In this document: positions 1-9,853 of the stretch, piece after piece
How positions within the stretch are numbered: position 1 is the stretch's first letter
Layout: every line of letters starts with the position of its first letter
Source of the DNA: Folioceros fuciformis
Lineage: Eukaryota; Anthocerotophyta; Anthocerotopsida; Anthocerotales
Direction: 5' to 3'
DNA length: 38,804 bases
Assembly (NCBI GenBank): GCA_049999805.1
Contig: JBNGIO010006094.1
Coordinates: forward strand, 56,503-95,306
The notes under the pieces: generated by a model
Database searches by the model: none
Seen by the model: only the letters and a program-made list of their open reading frames with translations
Told to the model about the DNA's origin: nothing
Translations under genes and position numbers: made by a program

Positions 1-1460
1 TGTTCTTCAATGAGACCAAGATGCACAAGAAGCCTACTCCAACTGTGGAAGTGCGACGGGTGGTCTTCCAAGAAGATGGACTTGACCGTCTTGCGCAAGT
101 TGAACGTCGTGATGTGCAGGAACAAGTTCCTCCCCTTGTAGAAGACAAGAGAGTGCAACCAGATCCGGTCAAGGCGCCAGTGCTTCGTAGGTCAGGAAGG
201 ATCTCATGTCCTCCTGACAGGTATGTTGCATCTCTTGATTATGTCATGCTGACGGATTGTGGGGAGCCCTCTTGTTACCAAAAGGCCATGACAGTGATTG
301 ACAAGGACAAGTGGGAGAAGGCGATGCAGTCGCAGATGGAATCGCTCCATAAGAACCAAACTTGGGAGTTGGTTCGGTTGCCTACGAGCAAGAAGGCTTT
401 GCCATGCAAATGGGTGTATAAGATGAAGGACATACCCCATTATGGCAAACCGAAGTACAAGGCGCGATTGGTTGCTAAGGGTTTTAAGCAAGAACAAGGT
501 ATTGACTTTCATGAGATTTTCTCACCAGTTGTCAAAATGACCACCTTGCGATGTGTTCTTGGTCTGGTTGCGAGGCACGACATGGAACTTGTCCAGATGG
601 ATGTGAAGTCGGCATTTCTGCATAGTGATCTCTAGGAAGAGGTATACATGCAGCAACTAGAGGGTTTCATTGAGAAGGGCAAAGAGAGTCTGGTGTGTAG
701 GTTAAAGAAGAGCCTTTATGGTTTGAAGTAGGCACCCAGGGAGTGGTATTTCAAGTTCCACTGATTTATGCTTTCTCAAGGCTACAAACGTAGCAATGAG
801 GATCATTGCCTCTATACGAAGCAAGCTAAGGATGGAAGCTTGCTCATTCTGGTCCTCTATGTGGATGATATGCTGATTGCTGGGACTAACAATGATGAGA
901 TTTTAGCGTTGAAGTCAAAGTTGAATGCTCGCTTTGACATGATAGACTTGGGAGAGGCAAGCCACATTCTTGGCATGCGTATTCGTCGAGACAGACAAAA
1001 GCGTTTGCTTTACTTATCTCAGACTGTGAACATTAACAAGGTGCTTCAACATTTCAATATGGATATGGACAAAAGGAGGTCCGCATCAGGTTATGTCTTC
1101 ATGTGCACTGGAGGGGCAATCTCGTTTACAATCGTGCATAACGCTATCTACCACAAAGGCCGAGTATGTTGCAGCGACTGAGGCTTGCAAGGAAGCCTTG
1201 TGGCTTGCTCGTCTAGTGGGAGATTTGGGGATCAAGGTGAAGCTGCCACTGTTGGATTGTGATAGCCAGAGTGCTATCCAGTGTTTCATGCGAAGACCAA
1301 ACATGTGGAAGTAAAGTACCACTTCATTCGAGAGGTGTTGGAAGACAAAAGGGTACATCTTGTCAAAGTTCACACCAGTCAGAACCCTGCAGATGTTCTT
1401 ACCAAGGGGCTCTCTTCGGAGCAATTTGCACAAGCTCGGACACTCATGGGCATGAGGTAG
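1..1460 (+). pseudogene. Copia-F1 pol remnant: reverse transcriptase and RNase H (truncated at window start)
   Basis: This is the 3' half of a Ty1/copia polyprotein. Reading in one frame from base 1 shows the integrase C-terminal tail, then the RT start (KWVYKMK, YKARLVAKGF, DVKSAFLH), the RT catalytic box YVDD near 858-870, and the RNase H end (TKAEYVAATEA, ADVLTKGL) closing at TAG 1458-1460. Several in-frame stops break it: TAG at 633-635, another TAG after SLYGLK near 729, and a TGA near 764. A block of about 120 codons between RT and RNase H is missing compared with the sister copy at the other end of the window, and a second small deletion near 1120 shifts frame. It is a dead copy. The match to the minus-strand copy at 37.3-38.8 kb is very close at the nucleotide level, so both belong to one family (F). 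Confidence 0.93.
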
Positions 1461-1502
1461 AGCGCTCTCCTATGAAGGTGAATTGGCCTTTAAGGGAGAG
1501 GT

Positions 1503-1809
1503 TGTAGGGTTATTAAAGCCCAATGTCCTTAGACTAATGTGTTTAGTCTAAGATTAGTGTCTAGTTAAGTACCATTAGTTTAGATTAGCTTAAGCTAATC
1601 TGTAGGAAGCTTCTTGCACAGCTTCCTGTGCGCTTTTGTGAAGCTTCCTATGAAGCTCTTCTAGAGGGTATAAATGCCCCCTTGAGCTCCCTTGCTATTG
1701 AGACTCTATTGTGAGAGTGTGACCTCTCTTTCTCCTCCTCCTTGCCTCTCCTCCTCTCGTCCTTCACTATGTAGTTCCTTCTAGCTATCCTTCAAAACCT
1801 TCTTTATCA
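1503..1809 (+). repeat. 3' LTR of Copia-F1 (with polypurine tract)
   Basis: A purine-rich tract (AAGGGAGAGG, 1492-1501) lies just after the pol stop and is followed by TGTAGGG, the LTR start. A TATA box (TATAAAT, 1669-1675) and a pyrimidine-rich stretch follow. The end is placed at CA 1808-1809 because similarity with the inverted copy at about 35463-35767 fades there. The 5' LTR lies outside the window, so no target duplication can be checked. Confidence 0.8.
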
Positions 1810-2892
1810 CTTCCCAGCCTCTCACCTACCAAAATTTAGGCGTTGTTGAGCGGCTTGAGGCGCAACTGGCGCAATTGGGTCCGTTCGGATCGCGAGTCTG
1901 AGGCGCCCCATAGGGAGGGTGAAATTATTAGAATTGCATCTGTGAGGGGGAATTGCAGATTGGAGCCTAGCGCCATGGCTTGGCTCGATTCTTCTGCCCT
2001 CTGCAGGAGGGCTGAGGCGTGGCCTCTCTAGTAGGCGTGGGACCCTACAGCGCCTCCCTTTTCCACCCTACTCTTGAAAGTTCTCAACCTTGGTGGTCAC
2101 ACATAATTTCCAGCAGGTTTTCAGCCTTCAGTGATCAACCCTAGTTCATTCGGGACGAGGATCACAATGATTACCCCAATTCAGCCAGCCTACGGGTTCT
2201 TGAGGCAGTTGCGCCCATCTCTCACACACAATTCAAGTGATGGGAGCCTAGACTCCGGTGTGCAAGGCTCGATTCACGAGCGCTCTCAACACGCAATTGC
2301 GTTGTCACCCAAGCGAGGAGGCACGTCGCGGCACCAAAATGGTGCCCCTGTGCCAAATCGTTGCACTTCATTTGGCACCACCAATGTGAACTCGTTTTTT
2401 ATGGCACCAGTTCGAAACCAGTTTCCCTCTGCACCCTTTCACATCCAGCCTTCACCTCTGGCCTTCCTCTCTTTAGGGCCTCTGTTTTTTCCAAATAACT
2501 TAAGCTGTTGGTAGTTGCAAAATTAAGCTCGTGGGCAAAATTTACCAAAGCTCTAGATCACATTAGAAGAGTAGCTTGCTTTTTTTCGACAAACTTATTT
2601 TGGTGACCGAAGATGGTAGCGACAAGCTATGTCCGCTGAAGACTAAACCTCTAGGAAATCTATTTGAATAAGAATTTGGTTAGTGTGCGTCAACGCCATT
2701 TCTTTTGAGTAGGTCAAAGTCTACAAGACCAAGACACCAGTTTTGCGAGCAGGTCCAAGCCTGCAAGATCAAAGTCTTGGTACTTGCAAATTGTTTATGC
2801 TATCCTTTGAAGATACATTTTTCTCTAACGAGTGATCTAGTCGAAGTATCATAATATTTCGACTGCTCGCTCTTCTGTGAAAGTTCTTAAGG
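1810..2892. other. Unassigned stretch between Copia-F1 and Copia-E gag
   Basis: No recognisable protein domain lies here. An open frame at 2131-2514 (plus strand) has no motif I recognise and a biased Pro/Ser/Asn composition. The stretch occupies the place where the 5' LTR and leader of Copia-E would be expected, but no copy of the family-B LTR and no tRNA primer site is visible, so the 5' end of that element seems lost or replaced. Confidence 0.5.
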
Positions 2893-3726
2893 ATGGCTGC
2901 TCAACCACCACCAACACCAACAATCTTCAACATGATGAACGTCATTACTGACTTCAAGGAGAAGGATCGCTTCGACGGCACAAAATTTGAAGTATGATCT
3001 CGTCGAATGAAGATTGCTTTGAATACTCGGGATCTGCTCCCGATTGTTGAAAATACCTTCCCCAAGCCGTCTGGTCCCCAGACCGCTATTGACACCTGGG
3101 TATGGCAGGACAAACAGGCTATCCATATGCTCATCTCCAGATTAGACGAGGTTACCTTACACCATACTAATGGTGCCATAACCTCTGCTGAAGCTTGGAA
3201 GCAACTCATAGATATCTATCAATCTACTAATGTGATAACTCTTGTTACGGTACGTTTGGAGTTCTACTCATTACGTATGCAACCTAACGACAGTGTTGCT
3301 TAGCACATAAGCAAGTTTAGGTATCTACGCGCTCAACTTGCAGCACTTGGGATGGTAATTTTTGAATTTGATGCTGCAGTCCAACTCTTAGCTAGTCTTC
3401 CCACTAGCTATCAAACCTTTGTCTCTTCCCAGAACCAGATGGTGAGAAATGCTCACCAGGCTGTCCAGTCGGGCATGGTCCCGAATATCACTATGTCAGA
3501 GATCACTGGGGCTCTCCTTCAAGAGGAGGCTGCTAGGTTCAATGCTGGCACATCTCAACACCGGGGAGAAAGGGTCATGTTCGTGACCAACGGTAGGTCA
3601 CAACAGAATAAGAACATGAGCTCTCAGGGACCTTCGGGTTCTTCCAAGTCTCCTAAGAGAGAGGGGACATGTCATTGGTGCCAGATACCTGGCCATTGGG
3701 AGAGAGGGTTGGAAGAAACAGGCTAG
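2893..3726 (+). pseudogene. Copia-E gag (family B), broken
   Basis: This is a Ty1/copia Gag. One frame from ATG 2893 shows the N-terminal DRFDGTKFE motif, the UBN2-type helical region (AWKQLIDIYQS, TLVTVRLEFYSLRM, LLASLPTSYQTF), the ALLQEEAARFN segment and a zinc knuckle that begins CHWCQIPGHWE (about 3670-3705). The final Cys of the knuckle is lost to a frameshift, and the frame stops at 3724-3726. Two in-frame stops interrupt it: TGA 2995-2997, where the sister copies have Trp, and TAG 3301-3303, where they have a sense codon. Protein similarity to the Gag of Copia-B (31.4-32.1 kb, minus strand) is strong, so both are one family. Confidence 0.9.
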
Positions 3727-4803
3727 TGAGGCCTGCCAGGAGCCAAGGATGGAGAATGTTGCTGTCGTCTCCAAGGCCAAGACCCAGTACCTAGATCAGC
3801 CCGACCTCGTGCTCTAACTGTGTGTTTGGTGGTTTCTATCTACAGGATCTGTGGCTAATTGCTTTTGCGGCATTAGTGCACAACTGTAGCCACAGACACA
3901 TGTTCGCATCATGGCGAAAGATATCGTCTTTGTACGACAAGTCTTGCAAGACGACATGTTCCGCTCGATTTTGGCCAGGGAGATTGTCTTCTCTACCCAA
4001 TCTTGCATGCGGTCGTCCACGTCATGTCTTGTACATTTTGTGGGCAGATCTGTTCTTACAATTGTTGCCTCACTAATCTCGTGGCATCGGTCTTGATAGA
4101 TGGTCCATTTAGAGGGAGATCGTACCGTGGCGATGCTCTTCTCACACTTCCATGTTCTGGATGCTAGTTGCACTGCTCTTTATAATTGGCTTCTTCACCT
4201 CAAGCGATTCCAGTGTTCATAGTTTATGCTCGAGAGGGGGAAGATGAAGAAGCCATGGCGAGGAGTACTAGAGAACTTGCTACCAGAATCATAGTGCCTC
4301 GTTACGTTGGTGTGGTACATGGCGTTCCCAAGGCGTTCAACAAGCCGACTTCACTACCTCTGAAGACATGCAGATTATCTCTGCTGCAGACGGAGTTCTA
4401 CTTACGCTTCCAAAGGGTTACAATCCTGAAGCAACTGAGTGGAGTTGTTGGCAATCGGTGATGAATATGATTATTTGTCTTCCTCAGAAAAGTGGTCATT
4501 GGAATGGTAGATAGTAGATACTATACGATTTAGGTCACTCACTTAGTGGGGCTATTTGTTTTTGTTCCGTCACTAGGAGTTGTAAGTCGTTGTCGAAAGC
4601 TTACTCTTTTCTGGTCACAAGAGTGGTGTTCTTCTCCACGAGTTGTTGTACACTACAGGCTCACCGTGAGGCAGTTCGACCGACTTTAGGTGATAGTTGA
4701 ATTGAGTAAGGCTAGATTCTAAGCTTGACTACAACAAGAGTGATCTCCTTTTGTTTAATGGAGCTCTTAGATAAGAGCAACCCGCAACGTGTATGAGAGG
4801 GAG
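3727..4803 (+). pseudogene. Degenerate, internally deleted remainder of Copia-E
   Basis: Only scraps of pol remain, for example a MAKDIVFVRQVLQD segment near 3911 that matches MAKNLIFVRQLLLDG in Copia-B between protease and integrase. RT and RNase H are not recognisable, and only about 1.1 kb separates gag from the LTR, so most of pol has been deleted or scrambled. The last ~270 bp (about 4536-4803) align with the 3' noncoding region of Copia-B and end in a polypurine tract (GAGAGGGAG, 4795-4803) directly before the LTR. Confidence 0.75.
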
Positions 4804-5025
4804 AGTTAGAAGAAAAAGCAGACCACATTGGTTCTGTACCACGTTGGTTAGTCTAACTAGGCCTTAGCTTTAAATGTAGATAGTTAACTAGCAAGCTAGT
4901 GAAAGGACACAACCCTTCGTAACCCTTTAAAAGCCCACCTATGAGCCTAAACCTTAATTGATTGTTTATCATTCTTAGTAAAGCATCTGCTAGATGCAAG
5001 ACGCTTCCGCATGGCATTTCTAACT
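4804..5025 (+). repeat. 3' LTR of Copia-E (AG...CT family B LTR)
   Basis: It starts AGTTAGAAG directly after the polypurine tract and ends TTCTAACT. Along its length it matches the reverse complement of the two Copia-B LTRs (27468-27672 and 33994-34198), for example in the AAAGGACACA, AAAAGCCCACCTATGA and GACGCTTCCGCATG blocks. It is 222 bp against 205 bp in Copia-B. Its termini are AG and CT, not TG and CA. Confidence 0.85.
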
Positions 5026-5277
5026 GTTTCTATTGGCGCTCCTCCCCAGACACCTATGTGTTTAAGGGACTACCTATTCAGGACATATATAGGTTAAACA
5101 TAACTTGCTTGCCACCTGCCGCACAGCACTTCGCTTGTTCCACAAGAGCTCCCCAACCCAAGTCTGCATAGGAAGCCATGTTGTGGCATGCGAGGTTAGG
5201 GCACATCAATAGATCTAAACTCATTGACATGTCCATTACCGAATGCCACAAAGAACCCCCTTTCAATGGTACAACAT
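5026..5277 (+). pseudogene. Older copia fragment: protease-integrase linker and integrase zinc finger start
   Basis: Directly after the Copia-E LTR an open frame reads through GLPIQDIYRLN, a TAG at 5169-5171, and then LWHARLGHINRSKL (from about 5181). The last is the hallmark start of the copia GAG-pre-integrase (HHCC) domain. The frame ends at TAA near 5275. It is the host sequence into which Copia-E inserted, or is fused to it. Nothing else of this copia is visible. Confidence 0.75.
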
Positions 5278-5281
5278 AAGT

Positions 5282-5378
5282 CGTGCAACACATGCATCTT
5301 CAGTGGGGCATGAAGGGGGGAAGACATGCAACTTTGGCGGGTCTGCCATGAACGTGCAACACATGCATCTTCAGTGGG
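5282..5378. repeat. 26-bp direct repeat pair
   Basis: CGTGCAACACATGCATCTTC plus AGTGGG occurs exactly at 5282-5307 and again at 5353-5378, 71 bp apart. No gene is visible around it. The stretch 5278-5602 otherwise shows no coding signal; it leads into the left end of the Mutator-like element. Confidence 0.8.
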
Positions 5379-5602
5379 ACTGTGTAAGGTGTGCAAGATG
5401 TACATCTTTCATCTTCAACATGGCAGATAGTGCATTAACTTTCACCCCCTCCTCACCTTTCATCTAGTTTTGCATGTGCCTAGGATAACTTTCACCTTTT
5501 CTCACCTTTATGTAGTTACTTCTCGACGTCCCTTTGAGGGCACGTTTTGAACGATCCAAGGGTGGTTTAGACTATCCACAAGGCACCGTAGGCATAACGG
5601 TA

Positions 5603-5950
5603 GGCGCTAATGGTCACTGTGCTCTTAATGCGAGCACGGAAACCAAAGTTCCGACTCACCATGATTAGCATGTCCCAGCGCAGTGGCCATGCCATCGCAT
5701 AGCGCTCATCCACTCTCCCGTTTGTCTCAACGGCATTTCAAGCACCCCCTAATGTAACGTATAATATACCTATACTATATGGCTATACGTATCGTATACC
5801 TATGTGTCTACATATTCCTGAACTCATCTTTAGTTTGAAGAAGTGCATACTCTGCAAGTGTGGTATCCCGGTGCAAACTTTGAAAGTGTCGTATCCCCGT
5901 GCACTCGCGAGGCCAAGCTCCAGAGCTGGTCGTGATCGAATTTGCAGAAT
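5603..5950 (+). repeat. MULE left terminal inverted repeat
   Basis: It matches the reverse complement of 9265-9620 over about 350 bp with scattered substitutions, by eye roughly 85-90% identical. Shared blocks include GGCGCTAATGGTC, GCTCTTAATGCGAGCACG, CACCCCCTAATGTAACGTAT and TAGTTTGAAGAAGTGCATAC. An AT-rich section around 5760-5805 could supply promoter function for the plus-strand gene. Confidence 0.88.
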
Positions 5951-6704
5951 GAAGCTCAACTTGAACACGGTGGTCGCTCAATTAGAGGAGGACGAGCCTA
6001 CCCAGCTCAACTTTGTGCCTCTGCGCATCACTGTACAAGATTACGATAGAGGCTCACATGTTTATAGAGGTTGCCTGAAATGTTTCACTGGTATCTCGCC
6101 GGAAGGGTGGTGTAAAAAATGTAAGGTTGTTGTGAATGGGCAAATGCAATACCGCCTGCGACTCCTCCTTGCTGATTCTAGTTGTAAGGCATGGGGGACG
6201 GCATTCACTGCTGGTAGAGATTTTATGAGGCTCACCCCTGAAGAGTTTAGCTTGAAGGAATTACGAGGAGAAGGTACAGAAGTCTTGGACCGGTTGCTGC
6301 ACAAGAGTTTCTTGTGCCTCTTCTCCATCAAAAAGGCATCAAGGCGACACCCTTATAGCATCATCATTCTAAGGGCCGATGCAGTCTACGTTCAGGAATT
6401 GTTTCCTGACCTTGGTGTGATGAACAACAGAGCTAATAATTTGCCACAGTTCTGCACAGATGCTCAGACGCCTCTTGTGCAAACAATTTCAGCTTTTCAT
6501 GTGGACACAACTGAGTGCAGAGCCTGTGAAGACCTTGTGAGCAAACATGTGAACGAGCCTTTGTCAATTGCTGTGCCTCTTGTCGTTTGTTGTTCTTTGT
6601 CTATAGTTGTAACTATTGTGTTGGTTTCACTTCCAGCAAAGAGTCTTGCTGCAATATATCTCGTAGTTTCTCTTGCAGCAATTATAGTGTTGAAGTTGTT
6701 GTAA
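5949..6704 (+). CDS. RPA1 C-terminal-like zinc-ribbon/OB-fold protein carried by the MULE
   Basis: This ORF is uninterrupted (251 codons from ATG 5949). An upstream in-frame ATG at 5802 would add 49 residues encoded by the TIR itself, so I prefer 5949. After about 35 residues comes YRGCLKC, then WCKKC nine residues later, a CX2C...CX2C zinc ribbon. QMQYRLRLLLADSSCKAWGT follows, then a GRDFMRL.PEEF segment. This order (zinc ribbon, Y/R-x-L strand, L-x-D, A-W-x-T/F) is that of the replication factor A C-terminal domain (Pfam Rep_fac-A_C), which binds single-stranded DNA. The last ~55 residues are strongly hydrophobic and unlike that family; they may lie beyond an unrecognised donor (GTGAGC near 6537) or an old frameshift. 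Family assignment is by motif only. It could be a captured host gene (Pack-MULE) or an element gene. Confidence 0.65.
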   Translation: MKLNLNTVVAQLEEDEPTQLNFVPLRITVQDYDRGSHVYRGCLKCFTGISPEGWCKKCKVVVNGQMQYRLRLLLADSSCKAWGTAFTAGRDFMRLTPEEFSLKELRGEGTEVLDRLLHKSFLCLFSIKKASRRHPYSIIILRADAVYVQELFPDLGVMNNRANNLPQFCTDAQTPLVQTISAFHVDTTECRACEDLVSKHVNEPLSIAVPLVVCCSLSIVVTIVLVSLPAKSLAAIYLVVSLAAIIVLKLL

Positions 6705-6820
6705 GTGGTCAAAGACACAAGCTGTCCAACGTAAATTACAAAGTGCTTACTACAGTTGGTTTTCAATTGATGTCTTACATGTCCATATACCACAAATAGG
6801 CTTGCATTGCCTACCACATA

Positions 6821-9230
6821 TTATGGAACAATGGTGTCCACTTGTCCAGCAAGCTCCACGAAAGTGGGCTGTTTCTTCTTAGATAGCAGCTTCCAAGTAT
6901 TACTTCTTTCCCAAAAAGCAAGCTTCCTTTTCAAGCTATTATCCAAATTACTATTATCAGCTAGCAATGGAAGTGTTGGAAGCATGATGTTACCTATTGC
7001 ACTAGCTCCCATGCCCTCTAATTGTCTGATCATTTGCTGGAATAAGCTCTTCGCGTGCTGCTGAAGCAAAGGCCACTTTTCCAAAACGAATGTCAATTGC
7101 TAGTAAAAAGCTTCCAAACTTGGAGATGTCACCAATGTACCTACTGTGCACATGGTTGCTTGCTTAAGAGCGGGAATACCAATCTCACCTTGGCTACTTG
7201 TCCCCAAGCTACTATCATGTGGTAGGAAATTCTCCCACATAGAAGTGTCCTCTTCAGGACTAGGTAGAAAGCTATGTTGGAACTCAGTTTGAGCAACTGC
7301 AACTTCAGAATACCTAACAACCAGCTTTTGAGTGGGGACTACCTTATCCATGAGCAACATAACCTTGAGCTAGTGTTTGCACATGAAACCTCGTGTCCCT
7401 TGCTTACATGTACAATAACCCCAAGCAGTTCCAACACCACTTACAATATTTCTACGTGTTGTCCCATTGTCCTGACTCTTGACATAAGCAATATTTGGAG
7501 AGTCTGGAGTTGGTAAGACCACATGGTTGTCTAATATGGCTGTTGCTTTTTGGAGAGCACTCCGCACAATGTTCTCGTGCTTGGAATTTCGAAGCATGCC
7601 AACTGCCTTATACTGGGCTACATACCAAAAGTGTCTGTTAACCTCTTCGAACAAAATATGCAGCAGCCAATCCCATTGCCAATTACGAAGGGTTTTCTTG
7701 GAGAGCAAATGGGTACTTCAGATGTTTGTGATATGCTTCTATGGATGAGTTGCAGTCTTGTCCGACATGTGGAATTGTCCTAATTGCTTTAATCCACTGT
7801 AGCATGTTAAAACCCCACTGGTCTTTAAAATACTTCACAAAGCTGCTAGCAGACTCTTGGAAGGTAGCATAAAACAATTCAAGTCTTTGCATGCATGCTT
7901 GGTTTATGTCTACCCCGACATCAATGTCCATATGCATGATGTCACCTAATGATTTCATAATTGCATACCTGGTGTCGGGTGCCTTCACTGTTTCAGCAAT
8001 TGCCACAGCCAAGCCCTCCGAACATGCCATAGACACAAGAAAATCAGCACGTTACTTCCAAACACAGACTTGATGCCATTTATTTCCGCCATACAATTGT
8101 CTACCAGAAAAGCGGTCGGTTGCCAATCTGCCCTATGTAGAAGCATCCTTGCTCGTAAGGATTCCAGCCACTTTGAAATATTGGCTGCCGTAGCCTTGTT
8201 GGTAATCACCCAAGCCACAGGGATACCGTTAAAATGATCGTAAAAAACCAATAGAGTGAATAGCTGGAACTTCCACTTATTGGTGCCAAATGTAGCATCC
8301 ACACATATCACTGACTTGTGACCCCAACGCAACATAGACTGTAACTGAAAATCTGTTTGGATGTCTAACATAAAATCCTTGGCATGTAGTTCTTCTCCTG
8401 GCAAAGGGAAAAATACCTCCTCTCTGTGGACATCTATCCATAGCTTGACACTCACCTCATCATTTCCATGGAATCGCCACACCCTGGAATCCAACCCTGC
8501 CTGCAAATTTCTTATGTCTCTAGGCAGAAAAAAAACATCCCGCTCAAGGATTGCTTGCACATCACGATACTTCCTTAAAAACACCTTACACTCATGGTCA
8601 ATCAGGATCTGAAAAGCAGTTGTCTTACGGAGCAAGTTATACTTCACCCACTCCTTCTTAGTTGTGGACAGGTAGTAAAAAGCAAGGGTACAATTTGAAG
8701 CTGAATCACTCGCTAACATACATGACAATACTCTCCCGTTGAATCAATGTGCTCCCTTCAATGTAGTCTCAGTTCAGCAACCTCAGAAAACATCTCCAGC
8801 TGTGTTACAAATAACAAAAACTGGCACCCACGTTTCTTGCTTTCTCCACAGGCAATCTTGGACCGCCTGCTCCCTTTGCCTAACTTTGGCTTGTTAGTGC
8901 TGTCCACAGAAACTGCAAAATCTGGAGGAGTTTGCTTTCGGTAGCCATAAGCACAAGCAAACTTGATGTAGTACCAAGGAGTGGTAGATGAAATTCCTCT
9001 TCGCCTCACACCAGATCTGGTCCAAACATTGGCCCTTATCAATTTGGTGGGGAAGAATGTCGACTTCTCTTCGCCAGCTATGAAATCTGGGTACCTCATC
9101 CATGCTCACCATCCTGCCAATTCAATGTCTCCTTACAAAAAGGATCAAGACCTGAATTTTGCACTTGAAAAGGGCAAGGTTGAGGTAGGATGGGGGCACC
9201 CACATGCCTTCTTGGCATTGATTCATCCAT
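6821..9230 (-). pseudogene. MULE transposase (FAR1-like zinc region, DDE, SWIM), frameshifted
   Basis: The reading runs from ATG 9230 to a stop at 6821 through several frames. The N-terminal part (about 9099-8758) has KFACAYGY and KIACGESKKRGCQF, a FAR1/WRKY-GCM1-like Cys pattern. The catalytic domain shows the first Asp in VDATFGTNKW (codon 8297-8299), the second Asp in FLVDNC (8099-8101), the C-x-W-H motif CLWHVRRAW, and the third acidic residue in SSIEAYHK (Glu 7737-7739). A SWIM zinc finger CTCKQGTRGFMCKH lies at 7373-7414, and a C-terminal extension continues to 6821. Single-base shifts near 9100, 8728, 8010 and 7690, plus stops after the SWIM motif and near 7098, make this a pseudogene, although all catalytic residues survive. 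It would act in the nucleus on the element's TIRs. Confidence 0.85.
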
Positions 9231-9264
9231 AAACTCTACATGATTGTCTTCTCTGGTTGCAAAT

Positions 9265-9620
9265 TTGGTCACAACAAGCTCTGGACTTGGCCTCCCGAGT
9301 ACGCGGGGATACGGCCCGCGAGTACGCGGGGATACGGCACTTTCAGAGTTTGCACCGGGATACCATACTTTCAGAGTATGCACTTCTTCAAACTAAAGAC
9401 GGATTCAAGAATACGTAGACAGATAGGTATACGGTACGTATAGCTATACAATATAGGTATATAATACGTTACATTAGGGGGTGCACGAAATGCCATCGAG
9501 ACGAACGGGAGAGTGGATGAGCGCGATGGCATGGCGGCTGCGCTGTGACATGCTAACCATGGTGAGTCGGCACTTTGGTTTTCGTGCTCGCATTAAGAGC
9601 ACAGGGACCATTAGCGCCTG
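9265..9620 (-). repeat. MULE right terminal inverted repeat with internal 23-bp tandem duplication
   Basis: This is the inverted counterpart of 5603-5950. It carries an extra tandem unit absent from the left copy: CGAGTACGCGGGGATACGGC is repeated with a 23-bp period at 9296-9341. The left repeat has a single degraded unit there, so either this end gained a copy or the left lost one. Confidence 0.88.
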
Positions 9621-9662
9621 CCTGCCTGGCAGAACGTGGACGTTTTGGTGGTTAACGTGCCC

Positions 9663-9853
9663 ACACAGGCAACACCTCAGTAGTGAGAAGCATGGGAGCT
9701 GTTTCTGCGATCGGCGAGCAACTGCTTCACAAAGCAAAATCGGACTTCGCTACAGGTTCGATAACTCGCCTTCAAAATCGGCAGCATGATGTCCCCAATG
9801 TGGTCAGCAAGCAAAAAAGGGCAAAGGCACACCATACAACACTGCGACTATAA
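9663..9853. other. RAD4 3' flank up to the MULE
   Basis: About 190 bp separate the RAD4 stop codon from the outermost possible MULE end. No ORF with known motifs lies here. The minus strand here would be RAD4 3' UTR, with no clear AATAAA signal seen. Confidence 0.5.

Larger units (their letters stand above)
5603..9620. mobile_element. Mutator-like (MULE) DNA transposon with two convergent genes
   Basis: Two long terminal inverted repeats, about 5603-5950 and about 9265-9620, bracket a minus-strand MULE transposase and a plus-strand RPA-like ORF. Each gene is read inward from one TIR and they converge near 6.7-6.8 kb, the layout known from maize MuDR (mudrA/mudrB). The exact outer ends are uncertain. 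A GGGCACGTT match at 5538-5546 and 9654-9662 (reverse complement) may mark the true tips, but the flanks then show no 9-bp target duplication. The transposase is broken, so this copy cannot move by itself. It lies about 200 bp downstream of the RAD4 stop codon. Confidence 0.85.

Noticed and set aside
3814-4173. 119-codon minus-strand ORF over the Copia-E remnant
   Set aside because: It is antisense to recognisable copia sequence (MAKDIVFVRQ) and has no motif.
5802-5948. N-terminal 49-residue extension of the RPA-like ORF from ATG 5802
   Set aside because: It is encoded by the TIR, whose sequence is constrained as DNA and repeated at the other end; the domain starts after ATG 5949.
5529-9671. 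GGGCACGTT as definite MULE tips with target duplication
   Set aside because: The 9-mers outside (TCCCTTTGA and ACACAGGCA) do not match, so I left the element ends at the limit of clear TIR similarity.
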